The translations under genes and the position numbers were made by a program. Below the pieces are notes generated by a model. The model was not told where the DNA came from. It did not search any database and saw only the letters and a list, made by a program, of their open reading frames with translations. A DNA stretch of 64,000 nt from NCBI RefSeq assembly GCF_004337505.1, contig NZ_SJZI01000044.1, positions 35,319 to 99,318 of the forward strand. Reading direction: 5' to 3'. This DNA is from Flaviaestuariibacter flavus (GTDB taxonomy: Bacteria > Bacteroidota > Bacteroidia > Chitinophagales > Chitinophagaceae). Below, in pieces: positions 33,301 to 40,266 of the stretch (its first letter is position 1; every line of letters starts with the position of its first letter).

Positions 33301-33780
33301 CCCCACGGCACGCCCGTGCGCGTGGCCGGCCTCGTGCTGGTGCGCCAGCGCCCCGGCACCGCCAAAGGCGTGTGGTTCATGACCCTCGAAGACGAAACCG
33401 GCACCTGCAACCTGGTGCTCTTTCCGCAGGTGGTGGAGACCTACAAGCGCCGCATCGTGGGCGCCCGCCTCTTTGTGGCCGACGGCACCGTGCAACGCGA
33501 AGGCATCGTGGTGCACGTGATTGTGAAAAAGGGCTGGGATGGGAGTAAGCTGCTGCGCAAGTTGACCCATCCCCCAACCCCTTCCCAAGGGGAAGGGGAG
33601 CAACACCCCTCCCCCTTTGGGGAGGGGCGGGGGGTGGGGTCTGGGAAGGGGCCGGGGGATGGGTCTGAAGGGAGCGAGATCCCGGATATATCGATCCTGT
33701 CCCGCGCCGACGAAGCAAAGGGCAGCATGGAAGACGCGCGGCGGGCAAGGGAGCTGGGAAAGAGCCGTGACTTCCGCTGA
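30277..33780 (+). CDS. dnaE2: DnaE2, error-prone DNA polymerase III alpha subunit with in-frame repeat inserts
   Basis: The 1167-residue protein has an N-terminal PHP domain (NFTFLRGGSHPEELV), the C-family polymerase core with active-site aspartates in PDIDVDFEH (Asp402, 404, 406), tandem HhH and an OB fold, ending in the SRDFR tail typical of DnaE2. It is the polymerase of the ImuA-ImuB-DnaE2 mutasome. Three stretches are translated copies of dispersed GC-rich repeats: residues about 5-26, 819-875 (between the fingers and the LRLGLRLIAGL helix) and 1096-1130 (before the tail). The frame stays open across all, so the gene appears functional. No ATG exists between the first repeat and the PHP domain, hence ATG 30277. 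Confidence 0.9.
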   Translation: MSAAIRNDPQGHPSPLRRGAGGEVGSWVELQTLTNFTFLRGGSHPEELVAHAAELGYDAIGITDRNTLAGVVRAHAAGRKHEVRVLPGCRLDLLDGPSLLVYPLDRAGWAELCVLLSTGNGRAEKGDCHLYREDVYRHAARLHCIALPPESLDADFRFDASFEPALAEYRARLPRLSLAATRRYNGDDAKQLHRLHELSRRHDVPLVATNDVHYHDAARRQLQDVLTCIREKCTIQSAGYRLLANAERYLKPEAEMRRLFMHYPEALERAALIAQECTFSLDELQYEYPEEITSEGRTPQEELTYLAWKGAEEIFGTPLPAKTKAAIEYELKFIAGVNYAPYFLTVYDIVRFARSRGILCQGRGSAANSTVCFCLGITSVNPEKFDLLFERFLSAARNEPPDIDVDFEHERREEVIQYIYNKYGRDRAAIVATVTQVHGRGAIRDVGKAMGLSLDAVGKLAGVLGHHYSDDPIDEEVVRQTGMDPRDPHLRKTLELTQQYIGFPRQLGQHTGGFVITRGKLTELCPVLNARMPGRTCIEWNKDDIETLGFLKIDVLALGMLTCIRKAFELMERHYGVKHTLASIPHDEDLPEVKKVYDMICQADTIGVFQIESRAQQSMLPRLRPRSFYDLVIEVAIVRPGPIQGDMVHPYLKRRNGEEPVTYPTQELYDVLHRTLGVPLFQEQAMKIAIVAAGFSPAEADGLRRSMATFKFKGVVSEWRDKLVSGMVAKGYTRDYAERVFKQLEGFGSYGFPESHAASFALLVWVSCWLKCYYPDVFCAALLNSQPMGFYQPAQLVQDAVRHGVAVLPVDVNYSGWEHDLTPQPPTPLPGASPNLTPSPSPQRRGEQDTPLPSIVLPSRSPSPTGRGGRGVRLGLRLIAGLRAEDARLLLEKRGAGYATINALRDAGLSTAALERLADADAFRSLGLDRRQALWELSTRDRPQALFEGQVAPDAVGEAVQLPLLLESEHVVQDYNAQGLSLKAHPVHFLRPDLDRGLCTRAADLVTLPHGTPVRVAGLVLVRQRPGTAKGVWFMTLEDETGTCNLVLFPQVVETYKRRIVGARLFVADGTVQREGIVVHVIVKKGWDGSKLLRKLTHPPTPSQGEGEQHPSPFGEGRGVGSGKGPGDGSEGSEIPDISILSRADEAKGSMEDARRARELGKSRDFR
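32731..32901. repeat. Repeat pair inserted in frame inside dnaE2
   Basis: A forward unit (CCTCACCCCCAGCCCCTCTC with stem, 32780-32820) and an inverted unit (CTCCCCCTCTCCC... GGTGAGGTTGGG, 32856-32900) form a head-to-head doublet like the one at 30067-30351. The total length keeps the reading frame and encodes a Pro/Ser/Arg-rich loop at the junction between the fingers and the HhH region. Confidence 0.8.
33563..33665. repeat. Second repeat pair inserted in frame near the dnaE2 3' end
   Basis: CATCCCCCAACCCCTTCCC (33568-33588) and the related inverted words GGGGCGGGGGGTGGGG and GGGCCGGGGGATGGG (33620-33665) form a variant doublet. It encodes a Gly/Pro/Ser-rich stretch before the conserved C-terminal tail, without breaking the frame. 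Confidence 0.75.
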
Positions 33781-33826
33781 GTCTTCCGGGACAGGAACAG
33801 CATCCGGCTCAGAGTTGCCGCGTTAA

Positions 33827-33975
33827 GATCCCGATGCGTAGCATCGGGATGACAAGTATTCAGAAAATTCCAACGGGCGGCCCGATCTGAATCCCAGCGG
33901 CCGGTAGTAGTACCACGGGCCGCCCTGCAGATTCCCTCGTTCCGCTTGTCATCCCGATCGCCGGCGATCGGGATC
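33827..33975. repeat. Composite palindromic repeat, family A, copy 1
   Basis: The element has a hairpin GATCCCGATGCG...GCATCGGGATGACAAG at its left end, an inner pair GGGCGGCCCG/CGGGCCGCCC, and CTTGTCATCCCGATCG with hairpin and GGGATC at its right end. The ends are inverted copies of each other. Two more copies with the same architecture occur at 39442-39591 and 61403-61539. It fills most of the gap between dnaE2 and the plug-domain gene. Confidence 0.8.
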
Positions 33976-34081
33976 TCAGCCAATGGCTACGCCGGGCTTT
34001 ATGCAGCACTAACTTCTAACACTTCCTTGCACCGCGCGGCCCCTTTCTTGCGGCGTTTTGGGTAGCCCTAAAGCCACCTAT

Positions 34082-34522
34082 ATGAAACAGCTCCTGGTAT
34101 TGATCCTGTTGCTGGCGGGTGCGGGCCCCATGGCTGCCCAGGGCCTGCCGCAAAGCCGCATCGAAGCCCTCGAAAAGACCTACAAGATGGCCCTCTTCCG
34201 CGGCGTCGACGGCGACCTCTTCGATATGGAAAGCGACCCCGCCGCGCGCGGCGCCCAGGCCTACACCAACATCCTCGGGTGGCTCCCCGGCCGCGTGGCC
34301 GGCCTGCAGGTGTATTACTACCGCGGCATCCCTTACCCCTATATCCGCGGCTACCTCGCCAACCTCTACCTCGACGAGCTGCGCGTGGACGCCGCCACCA
34401 TCAACTCCATCCCGGTGAGCGACATCGCGCTGGTGAAAGTGATGAAGGGCCCCGTGGTGATCGCCGGCGGCTCGCCGGGCGGCACCATCGCCATCTATAC
34501 GAAGCGCGGGGAGGGTGAATAG
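34082..34522 (+). CDS. Secreted stand-alone TonB-plug-like domain protein
   Basis: The 146-residue protein has a signal peptide (LLVLILLLAGAGPMAAQ) followed by a domain resembling the plug of SusC/TonB-dependent receptors: NILGWLPGRVAGLQVYY, YLDELRVDAATINSIPVSDIALVKVMKGP, and the ending GGTIAIYTKRG. No beta-barrel follows; a stop comes right after KRGEGE. Such stand-alone plugs may regulate or occlude a barrel, or be a remnant. The start at ATG 34082 puts the signal peptide at the N-terminus. Confidence 0.78.
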   Translation: MKQLLVLILLLAGAGPMAAQGLPQSRIEALEKTYKMALFRGVDGDLFDMESDPAARGAQAYTNILGWLPGRVAGLQVYYYRGIPYPYIRGYLANLYLDELRVDAATINSIPVSDIALVKVMKGPVVIAGGSPGGTIAIYTKRGEGE

Positions 34523-34552
34523 TGAATGGTCAATGGTGAATGGGCGGGTGCT

Positions 34553-34618
34553 AGCTTCGCTTGCGCGACGGCCGCAGGCCGTCATTGCGAGCGAAGCGAA
34601 GCAAACTCCCCGACCTAA
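34553..34618 (+). repeat. GTCATTGCGAGCGAAGCGAA repeat, family D, solo copy
   Basis: The unit has a GACGGCC-GCA-GGCCGTC stem followed by ATTGCGAGCGAAGCGAAGC and AAACTCCCCGACC. Two more copies, inverted relative to each other, flank the GIY-YIG gene at 41056-41615. Confidence 0.75.
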
Positions 34619-34673
34619 GGAATGGCCGAAGCCGGAGAAGTGTCCGCCTTCAACCTTGAACAGGGTGCTTTAT

Positions 34674-34952
34674 TCACCCCCACCACCCAAACTCCAGCCA
34701 CCTTCTCCCTCCCTGATCCGTCACCCACCCAACGCTCTCCAGGTTATCCCGGTGCGTATAAATACCGTTACCCGGCACGGGCGCATCGCCGGCCTGCAGC
34801 AGCGGCAGCAGCTCCATGCCCCGGTAAAAGCGAAAAGCCGCCCTAAAGCATTGCAGCAGGTAGGTGGGATGCAGCCGCTATATGTCGGCAATGCCGAAGA
34901 AGCCGGGACCGGCGATGCCGACGAGGCGGGTGAGGAAGGAGGAGCGGGTCAT
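34674..34952 (-). pseudogene. HIRAN-domain-like gene remnant
   Basis: On the minus strand a frame starting at ATG 34952 reads MTRSSFLTRLVGIAGPGFFG and meets an in-frame TAG at 34880-34878 (codon 25). Past the stop it continues open to a TGA at 34676-34674 with YLLQCFRAAFRFYRGMELLP and LLQAGD, which resembles HIRAN-domain proteins of Bacteroidota (YLLQ-F-GF-FY-G-ELL). The expected LELVREP core after the GD is missing. A nonsense mutation plus a decayed 3' part is the simplest reading. Confidence 0.6.
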
Positions 34953-35022
34953 GGGGTAAAGAAGAAAATTAAACAATAGAGCCAGGATGTACCTATCTAA
35001 ACACAGAAGGTGGTTTGCAGGC

Positions 35023-37449
35023 TTACACTAAAGCTTCTGAATTAATCCCAACACTGGCACATAAAGCTTGAAACTGTCCTTGGTCCTCTCTTAATTTGCT
35101 TATAATGAGTGATGCAACCCGCCTCATTTCTGGAACTTCAATCGGCAATTCACCCCTTTCTAAGCAACCCGATAAGTGAGAGTATTCGTTATTAATTCTG
35201 TTGGATAAAATAACGGGTAGATCTTCATCTCCAAAGAATCTCCGCAACTTCAAATCAAATTCAGAAGAGTCTGGAAACTTAAAGAACATGAACAATTCTA
35301 AAAACTTTCTCGCATTGTTTCCAAAGTTGTAATAAAGGTGATAATTCGAGTCATCAACACGCTCGATTTCGGCACATTGATATAATTGATGAAAGAGGAA
35401 GTTAAACTCTGTAATATATTCTTTAAGGTATTTCGGCATTAGGCGTATTTGTGAGATGTTTCCAAGTCTTTCAACAATAAAGTATTCTTTAGAACGGTCT
35501 ACTGCATCTCCTCTGCCATTCCGCATTATATTTCCGTCGATATTCCGCTTTTTCCAAGATAGTCGTTTCAGGTATTTTAGGAACTCAAGATTGTGAGTCG
35601 AAATAAATATTTGACCTGCTACATCTTGGTCTAAAACCTCAACACTAATAAAAGAGAAAATAGAAAAGACATGGTTTGAGTCAAGGCTTGAAATCGGGTC
35701 ATCAATCCATATCAAAGGCTTGCGGCCCAGAGAAGCAGTGTCATGAAGTTTTGCCACGAAGTAGCAGAATGTTATTAATCTGCACTCTCCTTCGCTTAGA
35801 TGGTGCGCCTTTTGTTCTGATCTCCGCACTTCAAACTTGTGTCCAGAGCCAGCATTTTCCTCTACCACTTCTAAATGAAGATGATTATTTCCGAAATATT
35901 CACGCAAATAGAAGTTTACCCTATCCGCGCCGACCCTCTCGTCATTTTGACTTGCTCTTTTTTGCTCGATAAGTTTCAGCTTTTCAAAAATGGCTTCGTT
36001 TGCACTTCTAACAGCCTCGTTGGCTGCTCTTAGTTCAAGTCCTAAGTTTTTTATTGAATCAAGTTTATTAAAATAGGAGGTGTCAATTACGAATCGACTT
36101 ACGCGGTCAAGTCTCAGTCTTTCTTTAATCTTCTTATGTTCATCTGCTAGATTGCTCGAATAAGCATTTGAGATTCTTATGATTTCGTTCAGTCTTTCTA
36201 AAGATTCTACTAATTCTTTTGAATGCAGTTGGGTCTTTTGAATGGCCACATCCTCGAAAGGATTTTCTTGCTTTCTATTCAAACAGTCGATCAAATGTGT
36301 AAGCGCAGAAATAAACTTTTCGAGTAATTGTTCTACTTCGTTTAAACCTTTTTCAAAATTCTCTTGAAAGCGGATATAGAGGTTCGATAAATTCGGTTTC
36401 TTAAATGATTTTAGAATTGAAATGGAGCGGTTGATTTCCTCTATACAATTGTTTATCTCTTGTTTAAGAAATAAGATTTCGTCATCGAAATGGCCTTGAA
36501 GGTCTTTCCAACGCTCATCAGAAATTTTTCCGCCACAAAATCCACACGCTTGGTTTTGGACGTGAAGCTGCATTCCCATTTCGACCCATTTCTGCATTGC
36601 TGCATCACGAGCCAGGGCTTCAATTTTGCCAGCTTGCCCGACGCGTTTAGATGTGAGGGCCTTAGCTTTTTCGCATAAGAGCTCAAACTGAAAAACAATT
36701 GGTGAATATTCGGCAAGAGGCGCTTTAATGACTTCCTTCAGTGCTTGGTAATACTCGTTCCGGTTAATGTCGGAAATGTTGCTGTAATCTGGAGACGACA
36801 CAATATGGATGTCCTTCTCTAACTCTCGTACATTGTAATTTTGATTGCCATACAATTCGCTTTTGTAGCGAATTCCTTCGGGATTATTATTGGCAATCCA
36901 ATTCTTAGATTTTTCTAACTCTCTTTCAAGCTCCGTCAGTTCTGGCTGAAGCCGATTTACGAGTTCCTGCGCGCTTTTCTGGGATAAATATAGCCCTGAC
37001 TCGTGCCCCTCTTCATTCGTTCCTAAGCTAACTTGAATGGTTGAAATTTCTTCTTCGATTTCATTATTTCGATCCCCGATCACGGCGATTGAAAAAGACT
37101 CGGCGGTATTATCTTCTGGGTTTGTTACGAATTTAAAATTGGAGCGAATAAAATCCTCATTGAAAACTCTAAAGCACTTATCATGCCCTGATAGGTTGGT
37201 TTGGTCAAGTACAGAGTCGTCGGAAAATTTTATTTTAAATGCTGCATCGGGGTATTTATCCGAAACGTTGCCAACTTCGAAGGCACGGAATATTCTAGAA
37301 AGGCTCGTTTTCCCCGAATAATTACGACCATATAAAATGTTGCAGTCTAGAAAAGGTGAAACATTTCCGTTTGAACTAACGACACAGGTATCCCACATAA
37401 AATTTTCGAACACTCCAAGGTGGGAAATAGAAACAATTTTTTTGATCAT
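35023..37449 (-). CDS. AAA_13-family ATPase, RloC/PrrC-like candidate anticodon nuclease
   Basis: The 808-residue protein has a Walker A (GRNYSGKTS, from residue 41), coiled coils interrupted by a zinc-hook-like CGFC (Cys302, Cys305), an ABC signature (LSEGE) and a Walker B (WIDDPISSLD, Asp583-584). This is the AAA_13 layout shared with RloC. Near the C-terminus Arg714, Glu718 and His758 (NARKFLE and NNEYSH) match the R-x3-E...H order of the PrrC/RloC nuclease triad; the assignment of these residues as catalytic is inferred. The gene is strikingly AT-rich beside its GC-rich neighbours, pointing to recent transfer. No restriction genes are nearby. Confidence 0.8.
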   Translation of the reverse strand: MIKKIVSISHLGVFENFMWDTCVVSSNGNVSPFLDCNILYGRNYSGKTSLSRIFRAFEVGNVSDKYPDAAFKIKFSDDSVLDQTNLSGHDKCFRVFNEDFIRSNFKFVTNPEDNTAESFSIAVIGDRNNEIEEEISTIQVSLGTNEEGHESGLYLSQKSAQELVNRLQPELTELERELEKSKNWIANNNPEGIRYKSELYGNQNYNVRELEKDIHIVSSPDYSNISDINRNEYYQALKEVIKAPLAEYSPIVFQFELLCEKAKALTSKRVGQAGKIEALARDAAMQKWVEMGMQLHVQNQACGFCGGKISDERWKDLQGHFDDEILFLKQEINNCIEEINRSISILKSFKKPNLSNLYIRFQENFEKGLNEVEQLLEKFISALTHLIDCLNRKQENPFEDVAIQKTQLHSKELVESLERLNEIIRISNAYSSNLADEHKKIKERLRLDRVSRFVIDTSYFNKLDSIKNLGLELRAANEAVRSANEAIFEKLKLIEQKRASQNDERVGADRVNFYLREYFGNNHLHLEVVEENAGSGHKFEVRRSEQKAHHLSEGECRLITFCYFVAKLHDTASLGRKPLIWIDDPISSLDSNHVFSIFSFISVEVLDQDVAGQIFISTHNLEFLKYLKRLSWKKRNIDGNIMRNGRGDAVDRSKEYFIVERLGNISQIRLMPKYLKEYITEFNFLFHQLYQCAEIERVDDSNYHLYYNFGNNARKFLELFMFFKFPDSSEFDLKLRRFFGDEDLPVILSNRINNEYSHLSGCLERGELPIEVPEMRRVASLIISKLREDQGQFQALCASVGINSEALV

Positions 37450-37569
37450 ATCAGTTGGTTTGGTCTTGTGCGTCTCAAACAGGTTTGTTTGGCTTGGTTG
37501 CTAATCTAGTGAAATTGTCCATTTTCGATCCCTAATATTAGTGGGTCATTTTATTTGGACTTTATCGGC

Positions 37570-37609
37570 ATAAAAGGAAAGACCCGCCTACGCGGGTCTT
37601 TCCTTTTAT
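37570..37609 (-). terminator. Terminator overlapping the DUF6261-type gene end
   Basis: A perfect 18-bp stem (ATAAAAGGAAAGACCCGC) with a CTAC loop overlaps the stop codon of the minus-strand gene at 37606. Its AT-rich lower part gives a T run for minus-strand transcripts. Confidence 0.8.
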
Positions 37610-38298
37610 CCATTCACAGTAACTCCCTCCTCCTTCTTCTTCCTCCTCGTCACCCCTCTCAACAAGCTCTCCTCAAAAAACCTTTCCCCCTTCTCCGGCT
37701 CCTTTTTATACGCCTTCGCCACATCGTGCAGCGCATCGATCAGGGTCCATTCGAGCTCCAGGCGGGCGGAGTCGCGGACGTTGCGTTCGGCGTCGAGGGT
37801 TTCGAGGGTGGATTGCTGGTCGGCGCGGAGGCCGTCCCAGCCGGTAACGAAGTTGTTGAGGCCGTTGCGGAGGGTGTCGGGCAGGGAGCGGCTGTGGATA
37901 TCTACTGCTTTTTTGATGCGCTTCAGGGTTTCGGGCGCCTTGGTCTTGGTGAGGTTGGTGAACTCGCTCACGCCTTGGGGCAGCAGGGCGGTGAAGCCGG
38001 CCGACTTGCGGCCGCCGAGGGCCACCGAGAGGGCGTCTTCGTTGTCGCGCATGAAGTCGCGGAGGTCGCGGAGCCAGTCGTTGACGGCGCGGGTGCGGTC
38101 CTTGCCGTCCGACTTATGGAAGGCGACGGCGCCCAGGGTCTGCAGCACGGCTTCTACTCGGTTGTCGATGGCGGTGGCCAGGGCGGGGAACTCGCCGCGC
38201 AGGGCTTCGGCGGCGTTCTGCGCAAAGCGCACCAGGCGCAGGGTGGTGATGCGCGGGTGGTCGAAGGGATTGCTCAGGAAAAGCTGGATTTTTTTCAT
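37606..38298 (-). CDS. DUF6261-type protein of unknown function
   Basis: The protein of about 230 residues is helical and charged, with no signal peptide. Its N-terminus (MKKIQLFLSNPFDHPRITTL) and the downstream GRKSAGFTALLP and FVTGWDGLRADQQ segments resemble the DUF6261 family found in Bacteroidota; the assignment is by general likeness and not certain. It ends with a basic cluster RRKKKEEG. Immediately upstream, on its 5' side, is an array of eight exact 43-bp repeat units, which makes a linked function worth considering. Confidence 0.7.
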   Translation of the reverse strand: MKKIQLFLSNPFDHPRITTLRLVRFAQNAAEALRGEFPALATAIDNRVEAVLQTLGAVAFHKSDGKDRTRAVNDWLRDLRDFMRDNEDALSVALGGRKSAGFTALLPQGVSEFTNLTKTKAPETLKRIKKAVDIHSRSLPDTLRNGLNNFVTGWDGLRADQQSTLETLDAERNVRDSARLELEWTLIDALHDVAKAYKKEPEKGERFFEESLLRGVTRRKKKEEGVTVNG

Positions 38299-38345
38299 TG
38301 TCAACGGTTTATGATTATAAAATGTGAGACAACGGTTGATCTGGT

Positions 38346-38689
38346 GCTTTTCCGGCCGGGAAGCCTTCCGGATATATATGTCAAGCCGGACAGCACCATA
38401 CTGAAGCCTTCAGGGTGTATATGTCACTTTTGACAATACCATCCTGAGGTCTTCAGGATATATATGTTCATTTTGACAATACCATCCTGAAGCTTTCAGG
38501 ATATATATGTTCCATTTGACAATACCATCCTGAACGGTTCAGGATATATAGGTCGCCGGCGACAATACCATCCTGAAGGCTTCAGCATACAGGTGTAATT
38601 TCTGACAAGAGCATCCTGAGGGTTTCAGCACATACAGGGCGTTTTCGGCAATAGCTATCTGAAGGACTCAGGGTGCAGGTGGTTTTTCA
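38346..38689. repeat. Eight tandem 43-bp hairpin units
   Basis: Unit starts fall at 38346, 38389, 38432, 38475, 38518, 38561, 38604 and 38647, an exact 43-bp period. The best units share GACAATACCATCCTGAAG, then a TTCAGG that pairs with CCTGAA, then ATATATATG and about 10 variable bases. The outer units (first, and sixth to eighth) are more diverged, and a degenerate ninth may follow at 38690. The period is about four helical turns, so each stem-loop faces the same side of the DNA. No ORF crosses the array. It lies 48 bases upstream of the DUF6261-type start. Confidence 0.9.
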
Positions 38690-38955
38690 TGCGTTGGTAT
38701 CCCGAAGCTAATGCGGTGGTTTGAGATATGCAAGAGGGGGCCAAACCCGTATTTCTACTCCCTGTTGCCCCTGTTTTTCAAACGGCTTGAAAATGAATGG
38801 ATTCGCCCGGTACCGCGCCCCTGCTATAATATAAGGGAAAAGGCGACGCGAAAATTCCGTATTAATCGGGTGCGGGATCGTAAAAACCACATCACGAATT
38901 TGGTGTTCCGGATACGATTCGGGTGGGCCTGCGCGTTAGGGGGAAAAGAAGCGGT

Positions 38956-39405
38956 ATGCGTACAATGCTGTTCTTATTGTTGCTGCTGCCGGCGGGCGCC
39001 GGTGCCCAGCTGGTGGCCAGCCTGCTGAGCCTGTATGCGGAGCGCAGCCAGCCCAATGTGTTGCAGGCGCGCCTGGTGGCGGCGGGCTACCGCGAAGAGC
39101 CCGCGAAAAAGGGGGAGCGCATGTTTTCGCGTAACGGCGATTGCCTCGTGTTTCGCTACCAGGGCGGCGAGCTGGACGAGCTCGCGTATACGCCCGTCGA
39201 TACCACCGGCTTCGCGGTGCATGCCGCACGGCTGATGAAGCTGAAGTGCGCCACCAGGGGCAAGTGCTCCTATGAGATGTATCTCGCCTTTACCGGGCCG
39301 GAGCTGATTTATACGTTTTACGCCGAGCGGCATAGCGCCGCGGTTACGTACTCCGTCGGGCGCTCGTACCAGTACACCAAGGAGGACGAGGAGCGGGGCT
39401 ATTAA
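38956..39405 (+). CDS. Small secreted protein, paralog of the gene at 39648
   Basis: The 149-residue protein has a signal peptide (MLFLLLLLPAGAGAQ) and then a region that aligns with the next gene: both have L-S/T-L-x-ER/R-x-x-x-N-x-L-x-A-x-L-V-x-x-G-Y-R followed by a D-x-F/L-V-F/L-R core and a YTF/I-x...VTY-x ending. It is probably periplasmic. No known family is recognised. ATG 38956 is chosen so the signal peptide is N-terminal; the 11 upstream codons are not plausible. Confidence 0.72.
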   Translation: MRTMLFLLLLLPAGAGAQLVASLLSLYAERSQPNVLQARLVAAGYREEPAKKGERMFSRNGDCLVFRYQGGELDELAYTPVDTTGFAVHAARLMKLKCATRGKCSYEMYLAFTGPELIYTFYAERHSAAVTYSVGRSYQYTKEDEERGY

Positions 39406-39441
39406 ACGACGGGACCGAATAAGGTGGCGCGGTGCCGAATG

Positions 39442-39591
39442 AGATCCTGATGCTGCGCATCAGGATGACAACCGGCATAATGGAAGGCATAAGGGCGGCC
39501 CGGGGAGCGCTTCCCGGCTACGCGACTGCCGGTCGGGCCGCCCGCCGGATCATCCCCGGAAGCTGTCATCCCGGTGCGTAGCACCGGGATC
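39442..39591. repeat. Composite palindromic repeat, family A, copy 2
   Basis: The element has the same order of parts as copy 1: GATCCTGATGC hairpin with GGATGACA, inner GGGCGGCCCG/CGGGCCGCCC pair, then GCTGTCATCCCGGTGCG hairpin ending GGGATC. It lies exactly between the two paralogous small secreted genes. Confidence 0.8.
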
Positions 39592-39647
39592 CCGACCCGC
39601 CATCCGGAAATGACCGATAAGCCATTTCATCACCCAACCCCCTTTAC

Positions 39648-40097
39648 ATGAAAAGATGCTTCCTGCCTTTTTTCCTGGCCTTGTGCGCGCTGCCTGCCGC
39701 GGGGCAGACGCTCGATGATGTGCTCACCGCCCTCTTTGCCTTGCGTCGCGAACCGAACGAATTATACGCTGCCCTGGTGCGCAACGGCTACCGTGCCGTA
39801 GGCGCCCGCAAGGACTACCGGGCCTTCACGGATGGCCGCGACTCCTTCGTGTTGCGAACCGTGAAGGGTAAGGTGGTGTCGCTCCGGTACAGCACCGGCA
39901 ACGTGAAAGCGTATGAGGAAAAGACGAAGGACTGGACACTGCTCGGCAGCGATGCGCATGCTACCGGCAAGGTGATCGAAACCGGGGTCGGGAATATCTA
40001 CTGGATCTTCGGGATTCGCTACCCGCGCCGCGTGACGTACACCATCATCGAGTCGGCCGATTATTCAAAGAAGATCGAGGATGGGTTTATCGAGTAA
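39648..40097 (+). CDS. Small secreted protein, paralog of the gene at 38956
   Basis: The 149-residue product has a signal peptide (CFLPFFLALCALPAAGQ) and a mature part homologous to the preceding gene (ELYAALVRNGYRAV compared with VLQARLVAAGYREE). Equal length and tandem order point to a local duplication, with a family A repeat between the copies. Function unknown; likely periplasmic. Confidence 0.75.
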   Translation: MKRCFLPFFLALCALPAAGQTLDDVLTALFALRREPNELYAALVRNGYRAVGARKDYRAFTDGRDSFVLRTVKGKVVSLRYSTGNVKAYEEKTKDWTLLGSDAHATGKVIETGVGNIYWIFGIRYPRRVTYTIIESADYSKKIEDGFIE

Positions 40098-40266
40098 AGG
40101 CGCCAGCTCCTTCTCCCTTCATGTACTCATGTATTCATGTAATCTCCCATCAGCTCCTCCTTTTCCCCGCTTCCCTTCTCTTTCTTCCTTGCTCATTTTT
40201 TAACCTCTTTCAGCCGCTTATGGCCCAGCCTTTGTACCGGTTACAGCAGGGAAAAAACCCATTGTT

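Noticed and set aside
34622..34846. Plus-strand ORF of 74 aa
   Set aside because: Pro/Thr-rich translation of the strand opposite the HIRAN-like remnant, with no start signal.
34515..34979. Plus-strand ORF of 154 aa after the plug-domain gene
   Set aside because: It crosses a family D repeat and the antisense of the HIRAN-like remnant; its composition is that of translated repeats.
37555..38433. Long plus-strand ORF (292 aa) opposite the DUF6261-type gene
   Set aside because: It is antisense to a gene with better composition and a terminator at its end, and its translation is Val/Gly/Ala-rich without any domain pattern, as expected from the complement of a GC-rich gene.
38346..38689. CRISPR array
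   Set aside because: The units are continuous 43-bp copies with drift throughout; there are no conserved repeats separated by unrelated spacers, and no cas genes are nearby.
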